Assembly (NCBI GenBank): GCA_012845835.1
Contig: JABAKD010000030.1
Span: 6,149,599-6,213,598, forward strand
From: Undaria pinnatifida
Taxonomy: Eukaryota > Sar > Phaeophyceae > Laminariales > Alariaceae
DNA length: 64,000 nucleotides
Direction of reading: 5' to 3'
In this document: positions 39,001-49,240 of the stretch, piece after piece
Position numbering within the stretch: the first letter of the stretch is position 1
How the letters are laid out: each line of letters begins with the position of its first letter
The notes under the pieces: generated by a model
What the model saw: only the letters and a program-made list of their open reading frames with translations
The model's database searches: none
Told to the model about the DNA's origin: nothing
Program-made: the position numbers and the translations under genes

Positions 39001-39186
39001 GTCGACGGCCTCGGAGAGCACCGAGTGCAGGCCGGGGTCGACAAGGGGCGTTGCTGCAACCTCACGAAGGCGGTGGTCCAGCTTCCCGGCCTTGAGGTCA
39101 AGGATCTCCGACCGCAGCAGGCTTTTTTTTTCATTTTTCGTCGTAGTAGGCATTGATGTCGTGCGTAGTCGTGGAGTGGAGTGCAT
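30049..39186 (-). CDS. BRD8-like bromodomain protein (probable NuA4-type chromatin subunit)
   Basis: Supported minus-strand exons: 39186-37747, 37469-37398, 36894-36739, one ending at 35569 (start near 36190), and the last, 30139-30049. Phases of the first three fit, and the last junction completes Ser in phase. An N-terminal RSEILDLKAGKLDHRL resembles the BRD8 segment that precedes its acidic region. A long acidic, Ser/Pro/Gly-rich stretch follows, with a 10-residue PPSVGQ-type repeat. The bromodomain is assembled from three exons: FRRIAMEVWDR, HKFAIIFRKPVNPKDAPGYE, then VIKKPMDLSLIRQRI and CNNAMVFNGKGDPYFDY, which includes the acetyl-lysine Asn region. After it come a Pro/Gly/Arg-rich region and a Lys/Arg-rich C-terminus. 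The end of helix C is not accounted for, so a small exon between 36738 and 36190 is probably missing. Exons upstream of 39186 may exist. Assignment to BRD8 rather than another bromodomain family is an inference. Confidence 0.78.
30341..30932 (+). repeat. copia 5' LTR
   Basis: The LTR begins TGTTACTACATTG and ends CCGCA. It shares ACAACAACAGCAGACAGTC, GATCGATGATCGTGCACCG-type and AACATCGATTGAAGAGTG blocks with the 3' LTR. The pair differs by many substitutions and small indels, so the insertion is not recent. Confidence 0.85.
31293..32375 (+). pseudogene. copia Gag-like fragment with zinc knuckle
   Basis: The frame opens at an ATG with an acidic start (LTEEEGGEDEEKDD) and is broken by a TAA at about 31411 and a shift near 31657. 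It then continues to 32375. The segment EPVTDRHFTDIVVQGLPENY, then TYKDPDFNLIKIQATM, is typical of copia Gag (UBN2-like). CHNC begins a CCHC-type knuckle, followed by WCSVHKATSHSDTE. The knuckle is degenerate. Its product would have coated retroelement RNA; this copy cannot make it. Confidence 0.75.
32745..33535 (-). repeat. composite GTGC-rich element, copy 2 (nested in copia)
   Basis: On the minus strand this is collinear with 21425-22065: satellite-like GCAC/GTGC pentamers, then TACCAGGTA-type motifs, a T-rich part with TTGATTGTCCTC, and the NAN..LCRAD-encoding end. It interrupts the interior of the copia element. It carries extra AGCAC repeats (33350-33475) compared with copy 1. Confidence 0.6.
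33541..33806 (+). repeat. tRNA-derived SINE, copy 2
   Basis: A tRNA-like head with a perfect B box (GAGTTCGAATCCACCC) is followed by the body shared with 29172-29415 (GCGCGAGAGCGTGAGTTAGC, CCCTATGCGCGATAAAA). It is nested within the copia element, directly after the composite element. The head differs from that of copy 1. Confidence 0.6.
34960..35557 (+). repeat. copia 3' LTR, adjacent to a splice donor
   Basis: This is collinear with the 5' LTR. Its CA end at 35556-35557 and the TTAAC target copy leave only GTGTGT of the original intron between the target duplication and the exon end at 35569. Confidence 0.85.
36127..36317. repeat. 93-bp tandem duplication at a bromodomain-gene exon edge
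   Basis: Two units share GATTCGGGTNATT, TTAGTTTCTGCANCTCTTC and AGGTTAACCTTTTCAC. The gene-proximal unit contains the start of the exon that follows the bromodomain (EKVNLEEVQKL). The other is a decayed copy of the same exon edge and acceptor region. This complicates choice of the acceptor. Confidence 0.75.
38545..38680 (-). repeat. 30-bp coding tandem repeat
   Basis: Four to five imperfect 30-bp units inside exon 1 of the bromodomain gene encode 10-residue repeats of the form PPSVGQ(S/D/G), in an otherwise disordered acidic/proline region. Confidence 0.75.
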
Positions 39187-40084
39187 ACGTGTGTCATGCG
39201 CGGCGCGTTGGAAGGGCGAGACACGTTGTCAGTCACAGGTATCTGCACCCTCTCTGGAGAGAACTTATACAGGGAGCAGTAGGACAGGAAACGAGTTCAG
39301 CCTACATACTACTGCTGTAGTAGGCCCTCAAAAGGCATACTGAGACACCAACAGGCTTATCGTGGTTGCACGGCGCTGGCATCATATACCAGGTACAGCC
39401 GTATATGGACAGCAGAGCCCCACGTACAGCAACTACGAGCACGGCTACGACAGCGAGCATAAGTGTCGCGCACGAGATATACGCAGCAAGGCCAAATGCT
39501 CTATCAACCATGGCCGTTGAATCGGCAAAAGACGACCGGCAGCGTAGGACCGCCAGGTATGGTACGTATAACATTATTTTCATTTTTTATAATAAATTAT
39601 TGTAGACTCTTACGAAGAAAGGAGTAGTGGACTACGAACTCGTACGAGTACCAGTACCAGCAGCTGGTATACTTTCAAGTACCTGGTATATCTCTACGAG
39701 TGACTATTATACCACTCTGGATATCATCGTACTGGGACGCAACACCTGATAACGGGCCTAAAAGCGCATCTATCTTCCTAACAGACTACAATACCACATA
39801 CTCTTACCAGCGCATATGTTCAAACGGTGAGGCAGAAGTTAGGATATCTGTCTGTACGCTGCTAGAAGCGAAGGCAAACCAAGACGCAGCCGAATCGGCT
39901 CGGATCTAACGGCCACGCCAATGTAAAACACCGAGCACTGAGCCCTGAGAGCTCTGAGCGTACATAGCTCTCTCTGTGTATAAGAAGGGCTGAGAAGAGA
40001 ATATATCGGGATTGGGCTTGGAATTGGAATTTTCGATCCGCAATATTATCGGCTTCGCACAGACATCGGGTAAAAAAAGCTCAC

Positions 40085-40148
40085 CTGATGCATTGGTCAA
40101 ACCTTGGAAGGATGATCTTTATGTCCTCCATCTTCTTAGCCAGCGCAG
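40085..40148 (-). other. candidate upstream exon of the bromodomain gene
   Basis: On the minus strand, a plausible acceptor (CTCGTGTTCAG) and donor (ATCAG, then GTGAGC) bound 64 bp. They are open for ALAKKMEDIKIILPRFDQCI. It could be a 5' exon of the BRD8-like gene. I could not find a convincing acceptor joining it to the frame at 39186, so this stays a suggestion. Confidence 0.25.
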
Positions 40149-40785
40149 CTGAACACGAGGAGCCACGGACGGAAGGCAGGGTACCGCGCAAATGGTTTGA
40201 GCAGGGGCAACAACCGTGCCTTATATCATAGATAGCTCGCTGCAAAAACTCTCAAAATATAGTGTGATGTGACACGGAATTCGTACGCTTTTTTGGGGGT
40301 CAAGAAGTAGAGACGAAGACAACGAGAGGCAGGCCAAATCACTCACCTACATCCGCCATAGCCAGCGGGCCGAAACCTGCTCAGGAGTGCTCTGGTATTC
40401 AGCGGACATCGACGCTCTCCTCCCGCTCGACTTCGTGCTAAAGTGCCGTATGCCTCGCAAGATGTATAAAACTCTATTTCGCTCAAAAACAAGTACCACC
40501 CGGGTATCATCGATCATCGAATCTCAAATAAATTTTTAGGGAAAAAAACTTCTCTTTTCTTTTTCGATCTTTATCTTTTTGGAGAGCGCAAACACAACCT
40601 GGCGTGTGCGCCCCTGTGCCCGACCGGGTCCCCCCCCCCCCGCCCATGACCCTAGCTCTAGAGAAATCGGCTTGCCTGGAAATTTGTCCCACGAGGTTTG
40701 TTCTCTTGTATGACCACACATAGCACTCGAAGTGTATTTGTTTGTGGTTTTACGCAGCAGTATTAATAGTGGTCCCTCTCGTATA

Positions 40786-40848
40786 CGTTGTGACTGGAGC
40801 CTGTCCTGTGACCACGGACTTGATATAATAAATGCGAGTTAATGTAAG

Positions 40849-40880
<32 letters not shown>

Positions 40881-40881
40881 C
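40786..40881 (+). repeat. AAC-tailed retroposon 3' end
   Basis: The family signature TGACTGGAGCCTGTCCTG, CCACGGACTTGAT and GCGAGTTAATGT is followed by an (AAC)n run of about 33 bp. There is a small insertion (ATAATAAAT) within the tail. Confidence 0.75.
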
Positions 40882-41084
40882 GTCGCGCCGGTATAATATG
40901 TGCCAAAACGGGAAAAACCGGCGCTGTTGGTAGCGGCAGCCGGCGCTACTCCGGATTTTGGGAATATTGGTTTTATTAGTACACAATGTACTACATACAG
41001 CTGATGTATGGAAATAAAAATGAAAAACTACTACTACTACTGCTGTGCCAAGCGATTTTACCGGCAGTATGTTATATAATAAGG

Positions 41085-41552
41085 CTTAGTTTGGGTAATA
41101 AGCGGTAAGCTATTGGTCAACCTTTTGGCCGTGGTCAAACAGACTAATACCCCACTATTACCTTAACAAATGGCGTCGTCGACAGACCATGGGTTTGTTG
41201 GGTCGTGGGTTCAAATGCCACATCCACCCATAAACTTTTCGGAGTATCACACACAGCTTGCAAAGATAGATGAGTTTCGACAAAATATTCGATCTCACAG
41301 CTGGAGTGTATTCTATTTTTAGAATAAACTTTTTCAGACTTTCCCCATGTCGAACTTGAAAAAATACTCTCCCCGGTATACCCAGGAAATGAAACGGCTT
41401 GGATAATTGACAGGTCCGCCCGTATATCCGGCCGACCTGCTATCCCGCCGTTTCAGGGGGGAAGAAGAGTGAGGCTTAGTTTGGATAAGTAAGCTATTAT
41501 TGGTTAACCTTTTGCAAGTGGTCAAACGGACGAATACCCCACTAATACCTTA
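41085..41552 (+). repeat. pair of about 80-bp direct repeats with a tRNA-like segment between
   Basis: Segments at about 41085-41168 and 41468-41552 share GGCTTAGTTTGG, GGTCAAAC, AATACCCCACTA and ACCTTAACAA. Between them, GTGGGTTCAAATGCCAC (41204-41220) looks like a T arm with a B box. It could be a diverged SINE or a small terminal-repeat element. Confidence 0.45.
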
Positions 41553-41696
41553 ACAACTACTTGTAGCTTCTATAGCGGGTAACCGCCAGCCGCTGCTCAA
41601 CCGACGCTATATAGGGGGGCCACCACTACTTGCTACCGTGCTGCTGTAAAATGTACTCGTACGGCACTAACTATTCAGGTATATAGACTTACTTAC

Positions 41697-41892
41697 GTAG
41701 ATCTTTTTGCTGAAAGCGCTCGGTTGGCGCCTCCCTGGCATCTCCGGGGGTCCCCCTTCGACACCGCCTCCGTCGATTACTTGCGGAACCGTTCCAGCTA
41801 TTCTTTGCTTTCTTCCACACTTTATTTGTTCTTCCATTTTCGTCACCTATTTTATGGTCCACAGCAAACTCACAGCCACTGCTGTGCACAGC
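41697..41892 (-). other. possible exon fragment cut by the retroelement
   Basis: The minus strand is open from the retroelement boundary down to a strong donor (GATCTAC, then GTAAGTAAGT at 41696). It encodes a basic peptide (VWKKAKNSWNGSASNRRRR). It may be an exon of a host gene that the element invaded, perhaps the N-terminus of the bromodomain gene, or chance. No homology was recognised. Confidence 0.25.
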
Positions 41893-42201
41893 TGGCTGAA
41901 TCCAGCCCTCTGAACCCAGTGTGGGGCATTGGTCTCCGGGCGGATGGTCCCAGGGCCAACGACCCATGCCACGGGAGAGGAAAAACTTGCTCGGTGAGGC
42001 ACTTTCTGCCGTTCGCGAAGCTATTCGCGACAATGAGACCGGGTCGGCGCACCCGGCCTCCCCTAGTCGGTTCCGCACCTGCACTGCGAGTGCAAGAACC
42101 AAGAAATCTCGTCCGCGCCGCAACCGGACCGTTCACAGCGGCCAGCGCTCGCAAAGCTTCCCCTTCGGCGTTTCCGACCTATTTCTCGGGCGCGTTGGCC
42201 A

Positions 42202-43773
42202 ATGAAAAGCCGTGAAGTTGTGGAGATAGCTTCTAGCGTCGGCCCTGACCTTGCGCTGTCAGAACACGGCCCCTGTTTCGTCGAGGGTACTGTGACGCTG
42301 GACGACGTTTTGTTCACTATGAAAATCGCGTATATCAGTCGAGCAACGCTCGACTCGGAGAGGCACTGGACTCCTATATATTTGGGGACCGGCAGCATTG
42401 CTTGGGTTCCCAAACGCCTCCGAAGGTACTGAGGGGAACAAAGTTCCGCATATCCTCCGGCCACAAGACATAGAAGAGCATTGGCAAAGTGGGGACCCTC
42501 AATGCACGAGTCCAGCGGTAGCTTGAGTTCGTCACCGCGTTCGATTGCACACTCGAGTACCGCAAAGGCAGCGCCAACGGCATCGTAGATTTTCCGGCAC
42601 GTTTTCCAGAGCCCGCTACGGAGTACGACCGCAGTGGCTTGAAAAAAAATCAACCTCGTGGGGTTGACAAGCCCCGACCCCGTTGGAGATAGCGGTATCT
42701 ACCTCCTACGGACCCGCGGGCTGCGCGCTCCCTCCTCGCCGATCCCAGGAGTCGGTTCGGGTGGACTCGCGCCCCTCGTCAAGCGCACTGTCTTGAGTGG
42801 GCTCGTGCCCCACACCGAAAGCACTGCTTTGGGTGGACTCGAACCCCTCGCCGAAAGCACTGTCTTGGGTGGGCTCGTGCCCCGCACTGAACATGCTGCC
42901 TTGGGTGGGCTCCCTCTCGCCTCTACCGCGTTTCACGATTTTCGCACACACGAGCCACGTATAAGGATTGACGGCCTTTTTGTTTCCCCGGGGAGATTCG
43001 TCGCTCGTGTTTCTGCCTCCGTCGCCACTACCGAAGGCTGTACCGGCCGCGGGTCGATTTCACCTGCCGCCGACACTGTTTTCGCTTCGGTTTTTGCCAT
43101 ACCCATCGAGGGCGGCACGGGCTCCGCAGAAGCCCTGGCTGCAGCGACCCCCATCGCACAGCCGACTTATCTATCCCGGCCTTCTTTACAGGAGACAGCC
43201 CCCGCCGCGACGACCGGTTCGACTGTGGCCGTCTCCGCCTTGCTTGGCACTCCAGCCCCTCCGTCGTCGACGACGCGCCGACGAACAGCGACAACAACGG
43301 GTAATGCACCCCCGCTGGAGATTATGGATTCGGGCCCGGCGGGGCCCCTCGGCCATCTTGCGGACGAAGTACAACCCCGTCGCGAGTTCCACGGCCGCAG
43401 CCGACCCCGTTGCCGCCGCGACCCCTGCTCTTGTCGACTCGCCGGTCCGCACGGTGCCACTACCGTCCGACCGCGACCACGCAGAGCCTATATGGGAACT
43501 CCTCTCTTACGGCTCACGCCTTCTCCTGGTGGCACGCCGACCGCATATACAAGGTCGGACGCCCTCGGCAACGCTGCTGAATTGCGTTTCGCTGATTCCG
43601 TCGCGCGTTATTCACATGGCGATTGGAAGCGAGAGCAGCACGCTGAGCCGACGTGCCACGCCATGATGCGTTACATCTCTATCGGCCGGCCATCGGTCCT
43701 GTCGCCCGACTTTTCGGCGTGCTACCTCTCGCACAAGCGTCCCTCCCTCTCAGACCAAGGAGTTGGCGGATAA
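42202..43773 (+). pseudogene. 5' reading frame of copy 1 (Ala/Pro/Thr-rich, pre-integrase)
   Basis: This frame has a stop at about 42430 and continues openly from 42658 to 43773. It has a block (GPCFVEGTVTLDD, then MKIAYISRATLDSERHW), then 16-17 residue repeats of the form LGGLxPLAESTVLxGLVP. A disordered Ala/Thr/Pro/Arg stretch follows, and then a pre-integrase segment (HAEPTCHAMMRYISIGRPSV). Loss of 2 nt near 43758, relative to copy 2, separates it from the integrase frame. No protease or RT motif is visible. The antisense strand at 42063-42653 is also open, and the same is true in copy 2, so the coding strand of the first part is not fully settled. Confidence 0.5.
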
Positions 43774-45813
43774 GGGTCCACTACATACAACCGACGACGA
43801 CATCATCCTACTCGTCCGTAACCCGACACTGCCGCCAACAAGCTCTGACAAACCGAACTCTGTGGGGCGAGCTGCTTGCTTGCTAAACGACGAGCCAGTT
43901 TGCATCTACGTTCCCCTGCTCATGCGCCCTTGGATCAGGCAAGCTTGTCACTCGACGGCCTCCTGCCACCTTGGCATCACGCGCACGTTGCGTATGCTGG
44001 AGCGTTCTTATTGGTGAATTGGCATGAGTGTGTGCACCCGGTGGTGGTTTCGCCACTGCTTGAAGTGCCAAGCGCGGAAAACCCCACGGCTGACTGTCCG
44101 CTGGCCCATCATCACAATGCCTCTGCCGGAAGGTCCAGTTATCGCCGTCAGTGTTGACTACTTCGGCCCCCTTCCGGTCACACCACGAGGCAACGTCTAC
44201 ATCCTGCTGTTCACCGATCGCTTCAGTCGTCGGGCCGACATGTTCCCCGTCAGTGCCGCTGAGTTCACCGCGGAGGGTACAGCCAATATCCTGGTGAACC
44301 ACTACATCTCCTTGTGGGGGTGCCCGCGCGCCATACTCTCGGACAACGGACTGCAGTTCTGCTCCAAGCTTTCACAAGCTGTATATCAGCTGTTGGGTGT
44401 ACACAAGCTTGCTACAAGCTCCTATCATCCCAACTGTGACGGGGGCGTTGAGCGGTTAAGTCACACTATGGCCCAAATGCTGGCTATGTTCATCAACGAG
44501 CGACAAGACGATTGGAACTTGCATCTGCCCCACGTAGCATTCGCTTACAACAACTCTGTCAGCGCGGCGACGGGTTTGGCGCCCAACGAGGTCCACATGG
44601 GCAGACTCCCACGGCTCCCCCTGACGGTTTTCGACCGCACAGGTGTCGTGGGACACTAGAATCTGACCCGTGACCACCTGGCCTATTGCGACTTTGCCAC
44701 CGACCGGCAAAAGCGCGCGAACGACATTGTCCGCGCACACCACGCCCTCACCGTTTCCCGTGTTAACCGCAGAAACTCCGGCCTCGCCGACGCGCTGCGT
44801 CCAGCACCTAACTTCACTGTGGGTGGTTGGGCATGGGTATACAATTCTGCCTCTACCATCCGCCAGGGTGTGAAGGCGAACACCGACGCCAAGGTACTCA
44901 AGGCCAAACTCGCGCTTAACTGGACGGGCCCATACAAGGTCCTGGCCGTCGGTCCCTGCTCCGCCGCCGAGACCCCGGACGGCTCGCCGCTCGGGAGCAA
45001 CCTCCTTTATTTGGATCTCCCTTCCGACCTGCCTGGTTCGGACGCTCGTCGGTGTGTGGCCATCGAGCGCTGCAAACCCTGTGCCAACCCCCTCGACAAC
45101 GGGAACATGCCCAAATACCTACCGGCGGGGCTGACACTGTATGTGCTCAACAAATTTTCCGAAAAAAGTCCCCACCGTACCACGTCACTCAAGACGACGT
45201 TTCGACTCCCCTCCAACGGCTGGAGGTGGAGCAGATCACTGGTCATCAGTCGGTACGGGGGCGAGGTGGCGTCATCGCGGTGCTATACAAGACGCATTGT
45301 GCGGGACTCTCCGAACCTTCCTGGGAGCGGGAATTGGACCTTCACCTCTCCCGCTCCCACATCTTGCGGTATTGGGCCGGAACCCCGGACCAGCACCGCC
45401 AAACCAACCGCTTCTACCGCCGAATGCGGATCGGGGCGGCACAGCGTGAGCTTTTCCGCAACAACGGGGAACGTTTCCAAGCGCCGGGCTACGCCTGTGT
45501 TTTCCGCGCCGATTGGCTTCGTCGCTACCACGACACAGTACTTCCTAAGGGAGCCCACTTTTGGTACCAGGGAGACGATGGTTTATGGTGGCTTGGAAAA
45601 ATCAGCGCGAGCACGACCGAGGACAAGGTATACCTTGTCCGCTTTCTGGACAACCCGGGACCGATTGAACTTCCTCTTCCCCCGGCGCGCTACACGACTT
45701 CGACGGGAGCCGTACGAGGTTCTTGGTGCCTGCAAGTCCACACCGCCAGTGCGTTTCCTCGGGGAATCCAACGTAACGTAGACGAATCTCGAGGCGCGGC
45801 CGCGGCCAGTTGA
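43763..45813 (+). pseudogene. integrase with chromodomain and Tudor-like C-terminus, copy 1
   Basis: An HHCC zinc finger (CHSTASCH, then CLKC) leads into the DDE core. The catalytic residues are visible as D in SVDYFGP, D in LSDNGLQF and E in GGVER, with 35 residues between the second D and E. The integrase C-terminal domain follows (GWAWVYNSAST, LNWTGPYKVLAVGP). A chromodomain comes next, roughly 45223-45388 (VEQITGHQ, WERELDLHL, ILRYWAG). The tail, roughly 45550-45710, is a WWLGKI / VYLVRFLD barrel-like module. It is inactive: TGA at 44015-44017, a stop at about 44657, and a 1-nt shift near 45165. Integrase would insert the element's cDNA, and the chromodomain would steer it to marked chromatin. 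Confidence 0.8.
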
Positions 45814-46669
45814 CTCCCAAGCCACCACCGCTCCTCGATAGTTCTTCATTTTTTGGGGTCATGAGGTTTGCGTCTTCGTCTTTGGGTTGTTCGTAGTGTC
45901 CTGAGAGTCTTTGTCGAGTTTTGGGACGGTTCTTTCCATTTTTTTTCCTGTCCTGCCGACCCCCCTGCTCAGTGCCGGGTCAGGGTTCGGGTAAAACGCC
46001 GCTATCTGAGGCGCAGGGCTGTCGCCTTTTTGTCATTATTCAATTTCGCCCTGCCGACGCCCTCCTCAGCCCAGAGCCGGGGGGCGACCAGTGTACGGGT
46101 CTGTGAGTCATCTTTTATGTTTTGTGTGTTGTATTTGTTCTGCTTTGTTTTTTTTCGTCTAAATACTTCCTCCCCTAGCGGAGCTGTAGGTGTTGACACC
46201 TTCCCTCCCGGGTATTCGTCGTTTCCTCGTCTAACCCCCCACCTTGCCGATGGCCCGCGGGAGGTTTTTCGCATAACTTCTCCCTTGTGTTAGCGCCTGT
46301 GTTCCCCTCCATATCGACGAGGGCTCGCCTCGCCATAGTACCTTTTCTGTGGTTGGTTTACCGCAGAGCCTTTCCTGCCCCCCCCGCCACACCGGCGGTA
46401 TGCGGCAGGTTCTAGAGCCTTTTCTGCCCCCCCCACCACACCGGCGGCATGCGGCAGGTTTTTGATGGGTGACTTTTGCCTTGCTGTAGGGTCTGCTTTT
46501 CTTTCTACTGCTTTTCTTGGCGTGTTCCTGGCTCCATAGCCAGACGGTTAGAGGTGTGGGAGTGGGTTTTGAGGAGCCGCATCTTCGACTCATGGTCTAG
46601 TTTGTAGAACCGGAGTTTCCCCGAATCTCCCATATTTCTGCATATGCGACTCATCAGGGTGGGCTAGTG

Positions 46670-46934
46670 TTAAGATACGGCCTCGAAAGGCCTGTAGGTA
46701 TCCGAATTTGAGATCATTTGGATGGGTTTCGTATGATAAGGTTGGCGGTTTATATTCGGGGAAGTTAGGAAATAGATCGGAGGCACGTGCCTCCGATCTC
46801 AGAAGCTATCCCGGGCTCTGGTGGAAACGAATAAAGCTACATCTCTACGAAGGAACGAAAGTGAGTACTCTCCGAGGACCTGCTCAATTGGCAGACCTGC
46901 AGGGGGCACTCAGTGTCCCCCACCTTTAATTTAA
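46670..46934 (+). repeat. putative 3' LTR of copy 1
   Basis: It starts TGTTAAGATACG directly after a purine-rich CAGGGTGGGCTAG. It contains a short palindrome (GATCGGAGGCACGTGCCTCC) and ends near CACTCAGTGTCCCCCACC. The exact right terminus is uncertain because no second LTR of this copy is available for comparison. Confidence 0.55.
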
Positions 46935-47076
46935 CGCCTATAACCACCGCGGACTTCGAGCGAATCAACGATTATTGTACATACATGCATAATACGTGCT
47001 CCTCTGTGACTATGTGCGTCGATGGCTGATGATGTTACACCTTTTTCATATTAATATTATAGTAATATGTCACCAC
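46935..47076. other. spacer at the centre of the palindrome
   Basis: About 140 bp of AT-rich unique sequence lie between the facing LTR ends. No gene or repeat was recognised. It is the loop if the flanking 5-kb arms pair. Confidence 0.6.
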
Positions 47077-47354
47077 CAACTACGTGCTGTAAGGTTATTG
47101 GTGGGGACACAGAGTGCCCCCTGCAGGTCTGCCAATTGAGCAGGTCCTCGGAGAGTACTCACTTTCTTAGCCTTCGTAGCCGTAGCATTATTCGATTCCA
47201 CCAAAGCCCCGGATGGCTTCTGAGATCGGAGACACGTGCCTCCGATCTATTTCCTGATTATCCCGAATATAAAACGCCAACCTTATCATACGAAACCCAT
47301 CCAAATGATCTCAATTCGGACAATTACAGGCCTTTCGAGGTCGTATCTTAACAC
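47077..47354 (-). repeat. putative 3' LTR of copy 2
   Basis: This is the reverse complement of the copy-1 LTR: TGTTAAGATACGACC starts at 47354, followed by the GGAGGCACGTG-type palindrome and CACTCTGTGTCCCC. It ends near ACCTTACA. Confidence 0.55.
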
Positions 47355-48890
47355 TAGCCCACCCTGATGAGTCGCATATGCAGAAATATGGGGGATTTCG
47401 GGGAAACTCCGGTTCTACGAACTAGGCCATAAGTCGGAGATGCGGCTCCTCAAAACCCACTCCCACACCTCTAACGGTCTGGCTATGGAGCCAGGAACAC
47501 GCGAAGAAAAGCAGTTGAAGGGAACGCAGACCCTACAACAAGGCAAAAGTCACCCGTCAAAAACCTGCCGCGTACAGCCGGTGTGGCGGGGGGAGGGGAC
47601 AGCAAAGGCTCTAGAACCTGCCGCATACCGCCGGTGTGGTGGTGGGGGGCAGGAAAGGCTCTACGGCGAACCAACCACAGAAAGGTACTATGGCGAGTCG
47701 AGCCCTCGTCGATATGGAGGGGAACACAGGCGCTAACACAAGGGGGAAGTCATGCGAAAAACCTTCCGCGGGCCATCAGCATGGCGGGGGATTGGACGAA
47801 GAAATGACAAATACCCGAGATGGAAGGTGGCCGCACTTACAGCCCCGCGAAGGAGGGAAGCGTTTAGCCGAAAAAACAAATTAGAACAAATATAGCACAC
47901 AAAAAATAAAAGATGACACACAGGCCCGTACATAGCCCTGTACCACGTCACGCGCGAACGGGGTACCCTGGTCGCCCCCTGGCTCTGGGCTGAGGAGGGC
48001 GTCGGCAGGGCGAAATTAAACAACGACGAAAAAGCGACAGTCCTGCGCCTCAGATAGTGGCGTTTTACCCGAACCCTGACCCGGCACTGAGCAGGGGGTT
48101 CGGCGGGACGAAAAAAAAATGGAAAGAACCACCCCAGAACCCGACGAAGACTCTCAGGACACTACGAACAACCCAAAGACAAAGACACAAACCTCATGAC
48201 CCCAAAAAATGAAGAACTATCGAGGAGCGGTGGCGGCTTGAAAGTCAACTGGCCACGGCCGTGCCTCGAGATTCGTCTGCGTTACGTTGGATTCCCCGAG
48301 GAAACGCACTGGCGATGTGAACTTGCAGGCACCAAGAGCCTCGTACGGCTCCCGTCGAAGTCGTGTGGCGCACCGGGGGAAGAGGAAGTTCAATCGGTCC
48401 CGAGTCGTCCAGAAAGCGGACCAGGTATACCTTGTCCTCGGTCGTGCTCGCGCTGATTTTTCCAAGCCACCATAAGCCATCGTCTCCCTGGTACCAAAAG
48501 TGGGCTCGCTTAGGAAGTACTGTGTCGTGGTAGCGACGGAGCCAATCGGCGCGGAAAACACAGGCGTAGCCCGGCGCTAGGAAACATCCCCCGTTGTTGC
48601 GGGAGAGCTCGCACTGTGCCGCCCCGATCCGCATTCGGCGGTAGAAGCGGTTGGTTTGGCGGTGCTGGTCTGGGGCTCCGGCCCAATAACGCAAGATGTG
48701 GAAGCGGGAGAGGTGGAGGTCCAATTCCCGCTTCCAGGAAGGTTCGGAGAGTCCCGCACAATGCGTGTTGTATAGCACCGCAATGACGCCACCTCGCCCC
48801 CGTACCGACTGATCACCGGTGGTCTGCTCCACCTCCCGCCGTTGAGGGGAATCGAAACGTCGTCTTGAGTGACGTGGTACGGCGGGGAGT

Positions 48891-49240
48891 TCTTGGAAAA
48901 ATTGTTGAGCACGTACTGCGTCAGCCCCGCCGGTAGGTAGTTGGGCATGTCCCCAGTCGTGGGGGTTACGGACGGGGACTTCTTGGAAAAATTGTTGAGC
49001 ACGTACTGCGTCAGCCCCGCCGGTAGGTAGATAGGCATGTCCCCAGTCGTGGGAGTTACGGACGGGGACCTCTTGGAAAAACTGTTGAGCACGTACTGCG
49101 TCAGCCCCACCGGTAGGTAGCTAGGAATGTCCCCACTGTCGCGGGGGTTACGGACGGGGACTTCTTGGAAAAACTGTTGAGCACGTACTGCGTTAGCCCC
49201 GCCGGTAGGTAGCTAGGCATGTCCCCACTGTCGTGGGGGT
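48891..49240 (-). repeat. four tandem 90-bp units in the integrase linker
   Basis: Units beginning TCTTGGAAAAA start at 48891, 48981, 49071 and 49163. Each encodes about 30 residues (YLPAGLTQYVLN, FSKKSPSVTP). Copy 1 has a single unit. The last interval is 92 bp and shifts the frame. Confidence 0.9.

Larger units (their letters stand above)
39187..41696. other. upstream flank of the bromodomain gene
   Basis: No complete gene was recognised. It holds one candidate small exon (below), an AAC-family tail and a pair of 80-bp direct repeats. TACCAGGTA/TACCTGGTA motifs occur near 39389 and 39680. Confidence 0.5.
41893..46934 (+). mobile_element. Ty3/gypsy-like chromovirus derivative, copy 1
   Basis: In order, the copy contains a NADAR C-terminal fragment (SSPLNPVWGIGLRADGP, 41890-42040), a long Pro/Ala/Thr-rich frame, integrase with HHCC, DDE and C-terminal domains, a chromodomain, a Tudor/SH3-like module, about 850 bp of non-coding 3' sequence, and a putative 3' LTR. 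No reverse transcriptase, RNase H or 5' LTR was found. It faces copy 2 tail to tail across about 140 bp. The 5' edge is defined only by where homology with copy 2 ends. Confidence 0.75.

Noticed and set aside
48891-49240. Regularly spaced repeats that might suggest a CRISPR array
   Set aside because: The 90-bp units are identical along their whole length with no variable spacers, and they encode integrase linker.
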